A DNA stretch of 64,000 nucleotides from Oceanicaulis sp. HLUCCA04 (GTDB lineage: Bacteria > Pseudomonadota > Alphaproteobacteria > Caulobacterales > Maricaulaceae), in NCBI GenBank assembly GCA_001314625.1, contig LJSH01000001.1, forward strand, positions 682,001 through 746,000. Reading direction: 5' to 3'. The translations under genes were made by a program, and so were the position numbers. Positions 16,809-25,156 of the stretch are shown one piece after another. Position 1 is the first letter of the stretch. Every line of letters begins with the position of its first letter. The notes under the pieces were generated by a model. That model did no database searches, was not told the DNA's origin, and saw only the letters and a program-made list of their open reading frames with translations.

Positions 16809-17063
16809 CTAAGCCCGTTTGATCAGCCGGATCACGAAGAGCAGGATGACCGCGCCGATCGTGGCGTGAATGATCGCGCCAACAATGCCGGCCCCGATGC
16901 TGAGACCGACGCGCGGTAGAATGAAACCCGCAACAAACGCACCGATAATACCGATGACGATATTACCCAGCAGGCCATAGCCATAGCCCTTCACGATCAG
17001 GCCCGCGAGCCAGCCTGCAATGGCACCGATCAGAAGAATTACCAGTAAACTTTCGATTGTCAT
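16809..17063 (-). CDS. GlsB/YeaQ/YmgE family membrane protein
   Basis: An 84-residue, almost wholly hydrophobic, glycine-rich protein with three predicted helices and the family pattern IAGWLAGLIVKG followed by GNIVIGIIGAFVAG. These 'transglycosylase-associated' proteins are often stress-induced; no enzymatic activity is established. AAGGA lies upstream of the ATG at 17063. Size and sequence match the family fully. Confidence 0.9.
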   Translation of the reverse strand: MTIESLLVILLIGAIAGWLAGLIVKGYGYGLLGNIVIGIIGAFVAGFILPRVGLSIGAGIVGAIIHATIGAVILLFVIRLIKRA

Positions 17064-17536
17064 TAGTGATTTTCCTTGAGTTCAAAACGCAGTAAAATAA
17101 TCCGGCAGCCGGATTCTGAGCGGCACTCGTGTTCAGCGAACCCCTGTCCATCTTACAATTTCGTGGAAATTGAAAGCCGTTCTTGGCTCCCAGCCTCAAC
17201 AGGCACGCAATGACTATTGCGGACGAGTATTATGTATCACACGTTTTGAGCGTTCTTGATAGCGCCATCTTGGACTTGCCTGTCCGCGTGACAACGGCGA
17301 AGCTTGGATGTCAACAATACTCAGCTTTGCACGCGGTCGGGTCATCGGCGAACAATTTCGAACGCTTCGCAAGACAATCAGAGAAAACAGCATCAATACC
17401 AATAATGCACTATCATAAACAAAACGACAAGGTGACAGATTTATGTCTTAATTATGAAATCGGACTGCCTTTGTTTTTTTGTTGTTCAAGCACTCAATAT
17501 GAGGAATTATTTTTCAGGTTTGAGGAGGATAATCTC
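17064..17536. other. AT-rich gap before secreted protein
   Basis: About 470 bases between divergent genes, unusually AT-rich with T-rich stretches around 17466-17486. A long frame runs through it into the next gene but has no ribosome site and no family features. A 33-codon frame from ATG 17306 (MSTILSFARGRVIGEQF...) is visible but weakly supported. Promoters for both flanking genes must lie here. Confidence 0.35.
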
Positions 17537-18340
17537 ATGTTCAAAGCCAATCTGAACTACGCACGCGCGCTTTCAATTGTGGCAACAATGTTTGTTGCGA
17601 CCGAAGGTGTCTCATACGCACAGTGGTTTAACTCCGGGGAAGTTTATGACTGCCTGCAAGCGCGCCGGGAAGGGCGCGAATGCGAGACAGATCCATCGCA
17701 AAACGTACCGCCGCCAGAGATGATTGCCTATTTGCATTATGCCGGCATCGAAAACGTTGAGGATGCGGCTTTAAGCTATCTCGAACACTATAAGCCGGAC
17801 GTGTATGCGCAAGTAAGAAATGACCAGTTCGCGCTTCGCCGAGAGCTTCCGCAGGCTGAAGAGGAATTACGTGAGCTTGTCGACGCTTACAATTCAGACG
17901 ATCTCATTATGCTTACTGTGAACGCCGCAATCAGAGACTATGATTTTGATAACAATCAAATTCCTATACAGATGTCAGCAGGAGGCTATAGATACGATGG
18001 CCGCGGTGGCTGGGAATTTGGATTACGTCGCTTCGAAATAGAGATCGCTAGCCCTGAGGGTGGTTTGTTTCGCTTCGATCTGGCGCCAGAGACCGCAGAA
18101 GAATTTTACACGGCATACTGCTCTAGTGGCTCGTTGTCTCGTTGTGGCACGTCAGCGAATGAAATGATTTTTGCCTTGCAGGTGACAGAAGCCCGCGCCT
18201 TTACGACACAGGGTGTGGTTGTCGCTGATCTTGTCCGCGCCATCTACACAATCCAACACCCCTCCGATAACTCCAGACACGCCGTGATTGAAATCGGTGT
18301 CCGCGATGGCCGGGCTGTTCTCGAAAGTTTCGAATTCTAG
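17537..18340 (+). CDS. Secreted protein of unknown function
   Basis: I do not recognise this 267-residue protein. A signal peptide is clear (residues 1-29, ending VSYAQ), so it acts in the periplasm or outside. The mature part has four cysteines that could form two disulfides (YDCLQARREGREC and YCSSGSLSRC), an acidic helical region around 55-120 and a beta-rich C-terminal half. The ATG at 17537 is chosen because GAGGAGG stands upstream at 17521-17527; the open frame continues back to 17183, but that part lacks secretion features. Codon use and base composition are less GC-rich than the core genes, suggesting transfer. Confidence 0.6.
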   Translation: MFKANLNYARALSIVATMFVATEGVSYAQWFNSGEVYDCLQARREGRECETDPSQNVPPPEMIAYLHYAGIENVEDAALSYLEHYKPDVYAQVRNDQFALRRELPQAEEELRELVDAYNSDDLIMLTVNAAIRDYDFDNNQIPIQMSAGGYRYDGRGGWEFGLRRFEIEIASPEGGLFRFDLAPETAEEFYTAYCSSGSLSRCGTSANEMIFALQVTEARAFTTQGVVVADLVRAIYTIQHPSDNSRHAVIEIGVRDGRAVLESFEF

Positions 18341-18351
18341 GCCATGCGTCC

Positions 18352-18382
18352 AAAAAAAATGGCCCGGCAAAAAGCCGGGCCA
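18352..18382 (-). terminator. Terminator of the phasin gene
   Basis: On the minus strand a perfect 9-bp stem (18382-18374 with 18368-18360), T5 loop, and a run of eight T beyond it, about 75 bases after the phasin stop codon. It may also help stop the convergent transcript from 17537-18340. Confidence 0.9.
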
Positions 18383-18456
18383 GTCAGGGAGGACTTGTCA
18401 CCAGCGGCGAAGGATTGGCTCTTCGCCTGCCGGAAACGTGTGTCAGCGCGAAAAAT

Positions 18457-19134
18457 CTAGCGCTGGGATTGCATCAGCTCGACGGCTGCCGCAAAGCGCT
18501 CATTGAGCGGCTTCAGGGAGTCCTTCATCATCGAGGAAACATGGTCGGAGACCTTGTTCACTTCGGCGAGATAGGCTTCGAGCGAGGATTTGGTGTAATC
18601 GGAATGGATCTCGATCACTTCCTGGACCGACTTGGCCGAAGCAAGCGACTTGGCGGCAACCATGCCGTCTTCCATCGACTTCTTGGCGTAGCCGGCGGCC
18701 AGAGCGTTCAGCTCTTCAAAGCCTTTCGAGGTCGTGGTCGCCGAGGCGATCACGGCTTCGACGGAATTCTTGTGGAACGCGCTGAACTCGTTCATCGCGG
18801 TCATGGACTTCTCGATGCCTTCTTTCACGGCGTCGTTGGAAGCCGAGGTGAAGGTTTCGAAGGTTTCTTTGGCGAGGTCTTTTTTGGCAGCGGCCATGGT
18901 GGTGTCTCCTTTGGAAGCGCCCGTGAACTTGCGGGGAGCGGAGGGTTTGTGGGGCGCGGGTTTCTTCGGGGCCGGCGCGGCAGCCTTTGCAGGTGCAGCG
19001 TCCGGTTTGGCGGTCGATTTGGCTTTCGCGGCAGGTGCCTTGGCTTTCTCGACGCCCTCAACCGGCTTCGTCACAACGGGCTTGTCATCCGTAGTGGCCG
19101 TTTGCGCGGTCGTGTTTTCAACGTTGGTCGGCAT
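18457..19134 (-). CDS. Phasin family protein
   Basis: The C-terminal 145 residues form an amphipathic, coiled-coil phasin domain (DLAKETFETFTSASNDAVKEG to the end), the kind that coats polyhydroxyalkanoate granules. The first 80 residues are Ala/Lys/Pro-rich and disordered. An internal ATG at 18897 (residue 80, MAAAKKDLAKE) has AAGGAG eight bases upstream, a better site than that of the outer start, and would give a 146-residue phasin of the usual size. Both forms may be made. No PHA synthase is in the window, so the link to storage granules is from the family. Confidence 0.85.
   Translation of the reverse strand: MPTNVENTTAQTATTDDKPVVTKPVEGVEKAKAPAAKAKSTAKPDAAPAKAAAPAPKKPAPHKPSAPRKFTGASKGDTTMAAAKKDLAKETFETFTSASNDAVKEGIEKSMTAMNEFSAFHKNSVEAVIASATTTSKGFEELNALAAGYAKKSMEDGMVAAKSLASAKSVQEVIEIHSDYTKSSLEAYLAEVNKVSDHVSSMMKDSLKPLNERFAAAVELMQSQR
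18906..18911 (-). promoter_or_regulatory. Internal ribosome-binding site in phasin gene
   Basis: AAGGAG on the minus strand, eight bases before the in-frame ATG at 18897. It marks either the true start or a second start of the phasin. Confidence 0.6.
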
Positions 19135-19283
19135 GAGTCTGGCTCCTGCTTTCTAGTTCGCAACTGCAGCAAATATGTGGAATCAGGCCCACGAAGTCAA
19201 GAAGAATTTGTGCAGCGCACCATTTTTCTTTCGTGCGAGGCGGTTAACGCCCCTTCAACCCATTGCTGTGATCCTCCGGGCCC

Positions 19284-20636
19284 ATGATCATTCGTCATCT
19301 GGCCGCCTGTCTTGTGGTGTGTGTGCTCGCCCTTCTGGTGCCGGGCGCGCCTGCTTCTGCCCAAGAGCGCTATGCGGCTTTCGTCGCGGATATGGAAACC
19401 GGCGAGGTGCTTCATGCACGCCGGCCTGACGCGTCACGCTACCCGGCATCGCTGACCAAGATGATGACGCTCTACATGCTGTTCGAGGCGCTCGAGCGCG
19501 GCGAGCTCACCCTTGCCACACCGCTCACCATGTCGGCGGAGGCCGCCTCACGGCCGCCATCAAAGCTCGGGGCGCCTGCAGGCAACACCATCAATACCGA
19601 AACCGCGATACGCGCGCTGGTGATCCGCAGCGCCAATGATGTGGCCGTGATGGTCGCCGAACACCTGGCGGGCAGCGAAGCCGCCTTTGCCGAAGCGATG
19701 ACCGACCGGGCCGTAGCGCTTGGCCTCACCGCTACCGTTTTCCGCAATGCGTCCGGCCTGCCCGATGCAGCCCAGCGCACCACCGCGCGGGACATGGCCC
19801 GGCTGGCGCACGCACTGCACCGCGATTTCCCGCAATACTTCCCCTATTTCAACGAACGCAGCTTCAGCTATTCGGGGCGCACCTACACCAACCACAATTC
19901 ACTGGTGGGGCGGGTGCGCGGCGTGGACGGGCTGAAGACCGGCTATATCCGCGCCTCGGGTTTCAATATTGCGGTCACAGCCGAACGCGAAGGCCGGCGC
20001 CTCGTCACCGTGGTGATGGGCGGCGCCACTGGCCCGGTGCGGGACGCCCATGCAACCGAGCTGGTCGAGGCGGCGTTTTCCACACTGGATGCGCGGCGCG
20101 ACGGGCTGATCCTCGCCAGCCTCAACGCCCCGCGCCTCAACCCGATCCGGGAACAGGAAATCCTTACCGCCGAACTCTCCGGCATGCCCGGCCCGACGGC
20201 CATGGGATCGGCCAGCACAGGGGCCGGCGAAAGCCCTCCGCCTGTGCGCGTGGTGATCGAGGACTTGCCCGACCTCGACCGGCCAGCCGATGAAACGCAC
20301 AGTGACCGGGTGCGGTTTGACTCCACCGCCGCCTCACGCCCCGCAGAACAACCCGCCACACCCAACCTGCTTGCGGCGGGCACGCCGAATGGCGGATGGG
20401 CAGTGCAAGTAGGCGCGTTCGGATCGCGCGCGGTCGCGCAGGCGCGTCTGGAAACGGTGCTGGGCCTCGCGCCTGCCCTGTCCGGTGCAATACCGGTGAC
20501 AGAAGAGGTCGTGCGCGATACCGGCTCGCTATGGAGAGCCCGCTTTGAAGCGATCGACCCGGCTACGGCCCGTCAGATCTGCTCCGACCTTGCCCGGCTG
20601 GGCGAGGCCTGCTTTGCGGTAAATCAAGGCGCATAA
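19284..20636 (+). CDS. D-alanyl-D-alanine carboxypeptidase with SPOR domain
   Basis: A penicillin-binding protein of the PBP5/DacF type that trims pentapeptides in the periplasm. After a signal peptide (cut near ASAQ, residue 27) the S11 domain holds SxxK at Ser56-Lys59, SAN at 116-118 and KTG at 218-220. A Pro/Ala/Asp-rich linker leads to a C-terminal SPOR domain (about 372-450, WAVQVGAFGSRAVAQ), which binds denuded glycan at division sites. The combination is common in alphaproteobacteria. The ATG at 19284 begins the signal peptide. The stop is three bases from that of the convergent DnaJ gene. Confidence 0.93.
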   Translation: MIIRHLAACLVVCVLALLVPGAPASAQERYAAFVADMETGEVLHARRPDASRYPASLTKMMTLYMLFEALERGELTLATPLTMSAEAASRPPSKLGAPAGNTINTETAIRALVIRSANDVAVMVAEHLAGSEAAFAEAMTDRAVALGLTATVFRNASGLPDAAQRTTARDMARLAHALHRDFPQYFPYFNERSFSYSGRTYTNHNSLVGRVRGVDGLKTGYIRASGFNIAVTAEREGRRLVTVVMGGATGPVRDAHATELVEAAFSTLDARRDGLILASLNAPRLNPIREQEILTAELSGMPGPTAMGSASTGAGESPPPVRVVIEDLPDLDRPADETHSDRVRFDSTAASRPAEQPATPNLLAAGTPNGGWAVQVGAFGSRAVAQARLETVLGLAPALSGAIPVTEEVVRDTGSLWRARFEAIDPATARQICSDLARLGEACFAVNQGA

Positions 20637-20639
20637 GCG

Positions 20640-21104
20640 CTAGTCATCCAGCAACAAATCACGCGCCATCTGCACGCGGCGGGCGAGTGCGCCGCTGCCG
20701 CCCGTGTCGGGGTGGACCTTCTTCATCATCTCGCGATAGGCGCGCTGGATGTCGTCATGGCTGGCGCCGGGTTCCACACCCAGCGTGGCACGCGCCTCGG
20801 CGATGCTCATGCTCTCGCCTTGCGGCGTTTGGCTCTGGGAGCGGCCATTGCCCCCCTGCCCGCCGCCGAACCCCGGCCGCCCGCGCCACGTACCGGTGAG
20901 CAGGAAGCCGATCCCGGCCAGCACCATTGGCACGCCCAGAACACCCATCCCGCGCACGGTCATCACAATGCCGAGCAGGACCACGGCGACCGCCGCAACC
21001 GGGCGCGCGATCTTCACGACAAAGGAGGGCTTCGCCTTGGCAAACAGCCAGGCCAGCACCACCATCGCGCCGAGCGCAATCAGAACACCGAAAAGTACGC
21101 TCAT
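20640..21104 (-). CDS. Membrane-anchored DnaJ-domain protein
   Basis: The 154-residue protein has two N-terminal hydrophobic helices (about 2-20 and 33-70), a Gly/Ser/Gln linker and a C-terminal J domain (about 99-154) with the HPD tripeptide (KKVHPDTGG) needed to stimulate DnaK. It resembles the Tim14/DjlA-like type III co-chaperones of alphaproteobacteria. It lies ten bases downstream of mipZ in the same direction, so the two are probably one transcript. The client is unknown. Confidence 0.88.
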   Translation of the reverse strand: MSVLFGVLIALGAMVVLAWLFAKAKPSFVVKIARPVAAVAVVLLGIVMTVRGMGVLGVPMVLAGIGFLLTGTWRGRPGFGGGQGGNGRSQSQTPQGESMSIAEARATLGVEPGASHDDIQRAYREMMKKVHPDTGGSGALARRVQMARDLLLDD

Positions 21105-21114
21105 CCTGCCGCCA

Positions 21115-22002
21115 TCAGAAGGGGAAGGGCTTTCCCGCCAGAGCGGGCAGTTTGAGCACGATCAGCAGATCGCGCAATTCCTGACGCGCGGCAACATGGC
21201 TCATCGTGAAAGGGATGGCTGACCCGCTCTCGGTCAGATCCAGCAAGGTCAGGCCCACCGGGAACAGCTCGCGGTAGATAACCCGCTCTGAAAAGCCAGG
21301 CGCGATACGAAATCCGATCCGCTCGGACAGCTTGCGCAAGCCATCGGCAACGCGGCGCGTATTGCGCGCATCGAGCGTGGAGACGCGGTTGCGCATCACT
21401 ACCCAGTCAATCGGCTTCTTGTCGCGTGCCACGCGTTGCTTGCGGCAATTCCAGACCATTTCCGAATAGACGCTGGGGCGTCCGACCTCGAAGGTTTCCG
21501 GATCAACATCGGCCAGCAGGTCGAAGTCGACAAAACTGTCATTGACCGGCGTGATAATGGTGTCGGCGCTGGAATGGGCGAGCCGCGAATAATGCGTGTC
21601 GTGGCCGGGCGCATCGACAACGATGAAATCACACCGCGCCTTCAGGCTCGCCAGCTCGCGCTCCCAGCTGGCGCGTTCTTCAGTCTCGGCGGCATCCATG
21701 TTGCGCGAAGGGCTGGTGCGCAGGACCACCTGGTCGGGGATGGGCAGGTCCACGCCGCGCGTATTCGCCCAACGGGTGCGGTTTTCGAGATGGCGGGTGA
21801 AGGACGCCTGGCGCAGGTCCAGATCTATAGCCGTCACCATCTGGCCCATCCGCATCAGGGCGATGGCCAGGTGGATGGCGACGGTGGACTTGCCGGCGCC
21901 GCCCTTTTCGTTGCCCACCACAATGACATGCGCCTCACGCGCGCCGGAACGCGGCGGCGGTGTGCCAGTGCGTGAAATTTGCAGGCCGGGCGGTGAGTTC
22001 AT
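21115..22002 (-). CDS. mipZ: Division-plane positioning ATPase MipZ
   Basis: MipZ is a ParA-like ATPase that forms a bipolar gradient with ParB and inhibits FtsZ, so the Z ring forms at mid-cell. The deviant Walker A GNEKGGAGKST lies at 30-40, with signature Lys33 and Lys38; the DAPGHD motif follows near residue 130. The full 295-residue length matches MipZ, not ParA or MinD, including the conserved DWVVMRNRVS and RELFPVGLTLLDL stretches. The ATG at 22002 gives about 23 residues before the first strand; no strong ribosome site is visible, so the start is uncertain. Downstream is the DnaJ gene; the divergent panC nearby matches Caulobacter gene order. Confidence 0.94.
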   Translation of the reverse strand: MNSPPGLQISRTGTPPPRSGAREAHVIVVGNEKGGAGKSTVAIHLAIALMRMGQMVTAIDLDLRQASFTRHLENRTRWANTRGVDLPIPDQVVLRTSPSRNMDAAETEERASWERELASLKARCDFIVVDAPGHDTHYSRLAHSSADTIITPVNDSFVDFDLLADVDPETFEVGRPSVYSEMVWNCRKQRVARDKKPIDWVVMRNRVSTLDARNTRRVADGLRKLSERIGFRIAPGFSERVIYRELFPVGLTLLDLTESGSAIPFTMSHVAARQELRDLLIVLKLPALAGKPFPF

Positions 22003-22111
22003 GACCAGGGCGGTTCCGAAGCAACTTGCCGTGCTACACAGATAACGATGCCCGGCGCGCGCGCAAACGGCTTGTTGCAGGCAGTCAGTGAACCGATGCC
22101 AGCGCCAGCGC

Positions 22112-22672
22112 CTATGGGAGCACGGGCATCCCGTCAAAAGCCGTTACGGCACACCAGTCCTGGCTGGCCTGGATGGTGCGGCACGCCTGCACAGCATCGT
22201 CTGCGGTATCAAACGGACCGGCCAGCAGACGCAGATAGACACCGCGCTCGCCCAGATCGGCTTCGACATAGCGCGCCTGCAACCGGCCGAGCGCGGCGTG
22301 CTGGCCCTGCAGGGCGCGCCAGCCTTCCGCCAGATGACGTTCTTCACGATAGGACGCGAGATGGATGGAATGCATCAGGCTGATCATGGACCGGGCATCC
22401 GGAGGCGCAGCCAGCGCGTGCGACGCTTCGCCCGCTTCAGCCTCGTGATTGCCTTGCTCCGGGAGGCCGCGCGCCAGCGCGTCCTCCAGACCCGTCATCT
22501 GGGCAGTTACGTGTTCCAGCACCGGATCGCCGCTGCGCGCCGCTTGGGTCAGTGTGGCGGCCAGCCGAACGGCCTGCTGCGAAGATGGCGAGTCATCGCG
22601 AGCGGCTTGGCCGGTAATGCTGCACGCGCCCAATGTCAGGGCACACATGAGGGAAAGGACCAGTTTTGTCAT
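22112..22672 (-). CDS. SPOR-like domain lipoprotein
   Basis: A 186-residue protein beginning MTKLVLSLMCALTLGACS, a lipoprotein signal with the lipidated Cys at 17. The middle is helical; the C-terminal 60 residues (VEADLGERGVYLRLLAGPFDTADDAVQACR) resemble a SPOR domain, which would bind septal peptidoglycan. The ATG at 22672 is chosen for the signal peptide; an open frame reaches 22888 but has no secretion signal. It is upstream of mipZ on the same strand and divergent from panC. Its function is unknown; a division or wall role is inferred from the domain and neighbour. Confidence 0.72.
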   Translation of the reverse strand: MTKLVLSLMCALTLGACSITGQAARDDSPSSQQAVRLAATLTQAARSGDPVLEHVTAQMTGLEDALARGLPEQGNHEAEAGEASHALAAPPDARSMISLMHSIHLASYREERHLAEGWRALQGQHAALGRLQARYVEADLGERGVYLRLLAGPFDTADDAVQACRTIQASQDWCAVTAFDGMPVLP

Positions 22673-22759
22673 TGTGGAATTAATCTGTGCCGAGTCGGCG
22701 TCTTGCCTCCAGCATATTGCTCCGTCTAGCTTCCTGCCCTGCCCCGGAGAACCCGCCCC

Positions 22760-23644
22760 ATGCTGCCTGCCCTGCACTGTCCTGCCGTTCACACTGCGGA
22801 CGCCATCGCGCGCGAAGTCAGCCAGTGGCGCGCTGACGGCCACACTATCGGTTTCGTGCCCACCATGGGCGCGCTGCATGAAGGGCATATCGCACTGGTG
22901 CTAAAGGCGATGGAAGTATGCGACCGGGTGGTGACGAGCATTTTCGTAAACCCCTCACAGTTCGCGGCCCATGAGGACCTCGGCACCTACCCACGCACTC
23001 TGGAAGCGGATTCAGCGCTTCTGGCCGCGGCGGGGTGCCACCTGCTCTACGCGCCGGACGTGGACGAGGTCTATCCGGACGGATTTGCCACCGCGGTGAC
23101 CGTCGAAGGCCCGGCAATCGGCCTGGAGAGCGATGCACGCCCGCACTTCTTTGCAGGCGTTGCCACCGTGGTAGCCCGACTGTTCGGACAGGTCCGGCCC
23201 GATATCGCCGTGTTCGGGGAGAAGGACTACCAGCAGCTCATGGTGGTCCGGCGGATGGTCAATGACCTCGCCCTGCCGGTGAAAATCCTCGGCATGGAAA
23301 CCCGGCGCGAGGCGGATGGGCTCGCCCTCTCCTCCCGCAATGTCTACCTCTCGCCCACCGAGCGAATGCGGGCGGGACGCCTGAACGTGATCCTGCGCGA
23401 TCTCGCGCACGCGCTCGAGGATGGCGAACCGGCGGCCAGAGCGCTGGAACACGCCCGCATTCTGGCCTCAAGCGTGTTCGACGCCGTGGATTATATCGAG
23501 GTGCGCGATGCCGATACTCTTGAAGAAACCGGCGCGGGCCTGCTGGAGCGTCCTGCGCGCGTGCTGGCAGCAATACGCGTCGGCAAGACACGCCTGATCG
23601 ACAATGTGGCGGCAAGCCCGGCGCGGCGTGAAACCCCGGTGTAG
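22760..23644 (+). CDS. panC: Pantothenate synthetase
   Basis: Condenses pantoate and beta-alanine with ATP in coenzyme A synthesis. The 294-residue protein has the family signatures PTMGALHEGH (about 34-43, nucleotide-binding HIGH-like), SIFVNPSQF, and FGEKDYQQL plus the KMSKS-like ALSSRNVYLS. The start is supported by a conserved N-terminus shortly before the first strand. No panB lies nearby. It is divergent from the lipoprotein-mipZ-dnaJ group. Confidence 0.96.
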   Translation: MLPALHCPAVHTADAIAREVSQWRADGHTIGFVPTMGALHEGHIALVLKAMEVCDRVVTSIFVNPSQFAAHEDLGTYPRTLEADSALLAAAGCHLLYAPDVDEVYPDGFATAVTVEGPAIGLESDARPHFFAGVATVVARLFGQVRPDIAVFGEKDYQQLMVVRRMVNDLALPVKILGMETRREADGLALSSRNVYLSPTERMRAGRLNVILRDLAHALEDGEPAARALEHARILASSVFDAVDYIEVRDADTLEETGAGLLERPARVLAAIRVGKTRLIDNVAASPARRETPV

Positions 23645-23689
23645 CAGGCAAAAGCCAATCGGGCCGCATCTGTAGCCCGCAAGCGCGCC

Positions 23690-23739
23690 CGAGCTCATGC
23701 GAGGCGCGACGCACGGATGTGCGGAGCATCAGGAAGAAT
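23690..23739. repeat. Dispersed repeat copy 1 at a gene 3' end
   Basis: This 50-base stretch matches 32157-32206 at about 39 of 50 positions. Both copies end directly at the 3' end of a minus-strand gene (DUF1489 here, mccB there). Confidence 0.6.
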
Positions 23740-24159
23740 CTACCACGCCCCCATTTCGATCAGTTTCGCGCGCAGATCGTCGGGCAATTCCTCGCCGCCA
23801 GAGGCGGGCGATGAAAGGTCTGGAGGCGCATCGGCGGCGGTCAGATAGCGCCAGCCCTGAAACGGCTTTTTCGGGCGCGGCACGGTGCGGATGAGCTCGC
23901 GGTCCAGCCAGATGCAGCAACGCAAAATACCGTCGCTGCCGGTCACCTCTTCCAGCCCGATAATGCGCTGGCGCACCTGAATGACACGCTTGATGACCCA
24001 GTAGAGTGAGCCGCCATCGAGCAGTTCATCGGCGCGCTTCGGGCTCATGCGTGTGACGTGATACATCGGCTTGTTGCCGGGCGCGATTTTCCCGCGCCAC
24101 GCTTCAAGATCCTCGATCGTGTCGGCACCGACACACAGCTTGATGAGATTAAGGCTCAT
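23740..24159 (-). CDS. DUF1489 family protein
   Basis: The 139-residue protein begins MSLNLIKLCVGADTIEDLEAW, the hallmark of DUF1489, a soluble family found almost only in alphaproteobacteria, and keeps the HVTRMSPKRADELLDGGSLYWVIK core. Function is unknown. It has no signal peptide or membrane segment. The following minus-strand genes are unrelated to it as far as can be seen. Confidence 0.85.
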   Translation of the reverse strand: MSLNLIKLCVGADTIEDLEAWRGKIAPGNKPMYHVTRMSPKRADELLDGGSLYWVIKRVIQVRQRIIGLEEVTGSDGILRCCIWLDRELIRTVPRPKKPFQGWRYLTAADAPPDLSSPASGGEELPDDLRAKLIEMGAW

Positions 24160-24223
24160 GGATGCATGAGCTAGGACGAAACCCTGCTTCGGTCAAAGGC
24201 GCCTTGCCCGTCGGATGCAGCTT

Positions 24224-25156
24224 TCAGGCATGCTCCAGTGTACTGGCAAGCGACATGTCAGGCGCTTCGCTCCCCGTCCGCCGGTTGCGTATGGCGCTGG
24301 TGGACTTGGCTGCCCGCGAGATGGCGAGCTTCACCGCAGCGCCAAACCCGCTTGTGTTGGCATTTTTTGGATTGAACCCTGCACGGCGCATCAGGCCATT
24401 GGCATGTAGCACAGCATTTTTCAGCAGGGATTCCTGCGTCACCACTTCCAGCACGAGTGTCACTGACAGCTCGCTTCCAAAGCTGATCCGGTGCGGCGCG
24501 TGAAGCGGCCAGGCCGCGAAGCTGCCGCGTTCCATGGAGATGCCCGCTGCCTCGGCATCCCATGATGGGTCATAGGGCAGGTCCTCGCCGCTCTCGCCCA
24601 GAAGCACACCTTCAAGCGCGCGGTCGCTGACCCAGGGGTCACGGGGCGGATAGACAAATACCTGCTGGCTGCCGCGCACCTGAAACATCATGGTCTCGGA
24701 GATATCCGAGTGCAGGAAAACCTGCGCGCCCGGCGAAGCGATGACCACACCGCCATAAGCGCGCAAGGGTGCCCAGCCAGGATTGAGATGGCGCAGCTGC
24801 TCCATCATCGCGGCAAAAACCGGTTTCAGCTCGCTATCGGTATCGAGCGCGTGACGTGCATGGACCCAGAGCCGGGTCTGGCGAATAGCCTCGACAAGAT
24901 GGTGTCCCGGCAGGTGACGGCAGACCGGCACATCACGCCAGCTGGAGCGCTCGGCGGGATCGCGGCCCATGGTGCAGACATCCAGATTGGCCCGGTCGTG
25001 CCGGTCCAGCATGGCCGCCAGCGCCGCGTCGTCAAACAAGGGCAGACGCGCGAGCTGATGGCGGGCGCTGACCACGCCGCGGGCAAATTCGATGCGATGA
25101 TCCTCGCTCCAGTTTAGAAGTGGCGGGGCCCCGCGGGTGCGTGTTGCCGTCACCAT
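24224..25156 (-). CDS. Cupin/JmjC-like HxD...H protein (paralogue 1)
   Basis: A 310-residue soluble protein with a double-stranded beta-helix pattern. His149-x-Asp151 (FLHSDISETMMF) and His222 in WPLHAPHRI fit the 2-oxoglutarate/Fe(II) oxygenase facial triad seen in JmjC and cupin_8 proteins; SMERGSFAAWPLH is the strand before the last His. It shares domain order and motifs with the gene upstream (25156-26073), clearly a paralogue. Its ATG overlaps the upstream stop by one base (TGATG), so translation is coupled. The substrate is unknown; hydroxylation of a protein or small molecule is the family-based guess. Confidence 0.68.
   Translation of the reverse strand: MVTATRTRGAPPLLNWSEDHRIEFARGVVSARHQLARLPLFDDAALAAMLDRHDRANLDVCTMGRDPAERSSWRDVPVCRHLPGHHLVEAIRQTRLWVHARHALDTDSELKPVFAAMMEQLRHLNPGWAPLRAYGGVVIASPGAQVFLHSDISETMMFQVRGSQQVFVYPPRDPWVSDRALEGVLLGESGEDLPYDPSWDAEAAGISMERGSFAAWPLHAPHRISFGSELSVTLVLEVVTQESLLKNAVLHANGLMRRAGFNPKNANTSGFGAAVKLAISRAAKSTSAIRNRRTGSEAPDMSLASTLEHA

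Noticed and set aside
22673-22888. N-terminal extension of the SPOR lipoprotein to 258 codons
   Set aside because: It runs into panC antisense and would bury the lipoprotein signal.
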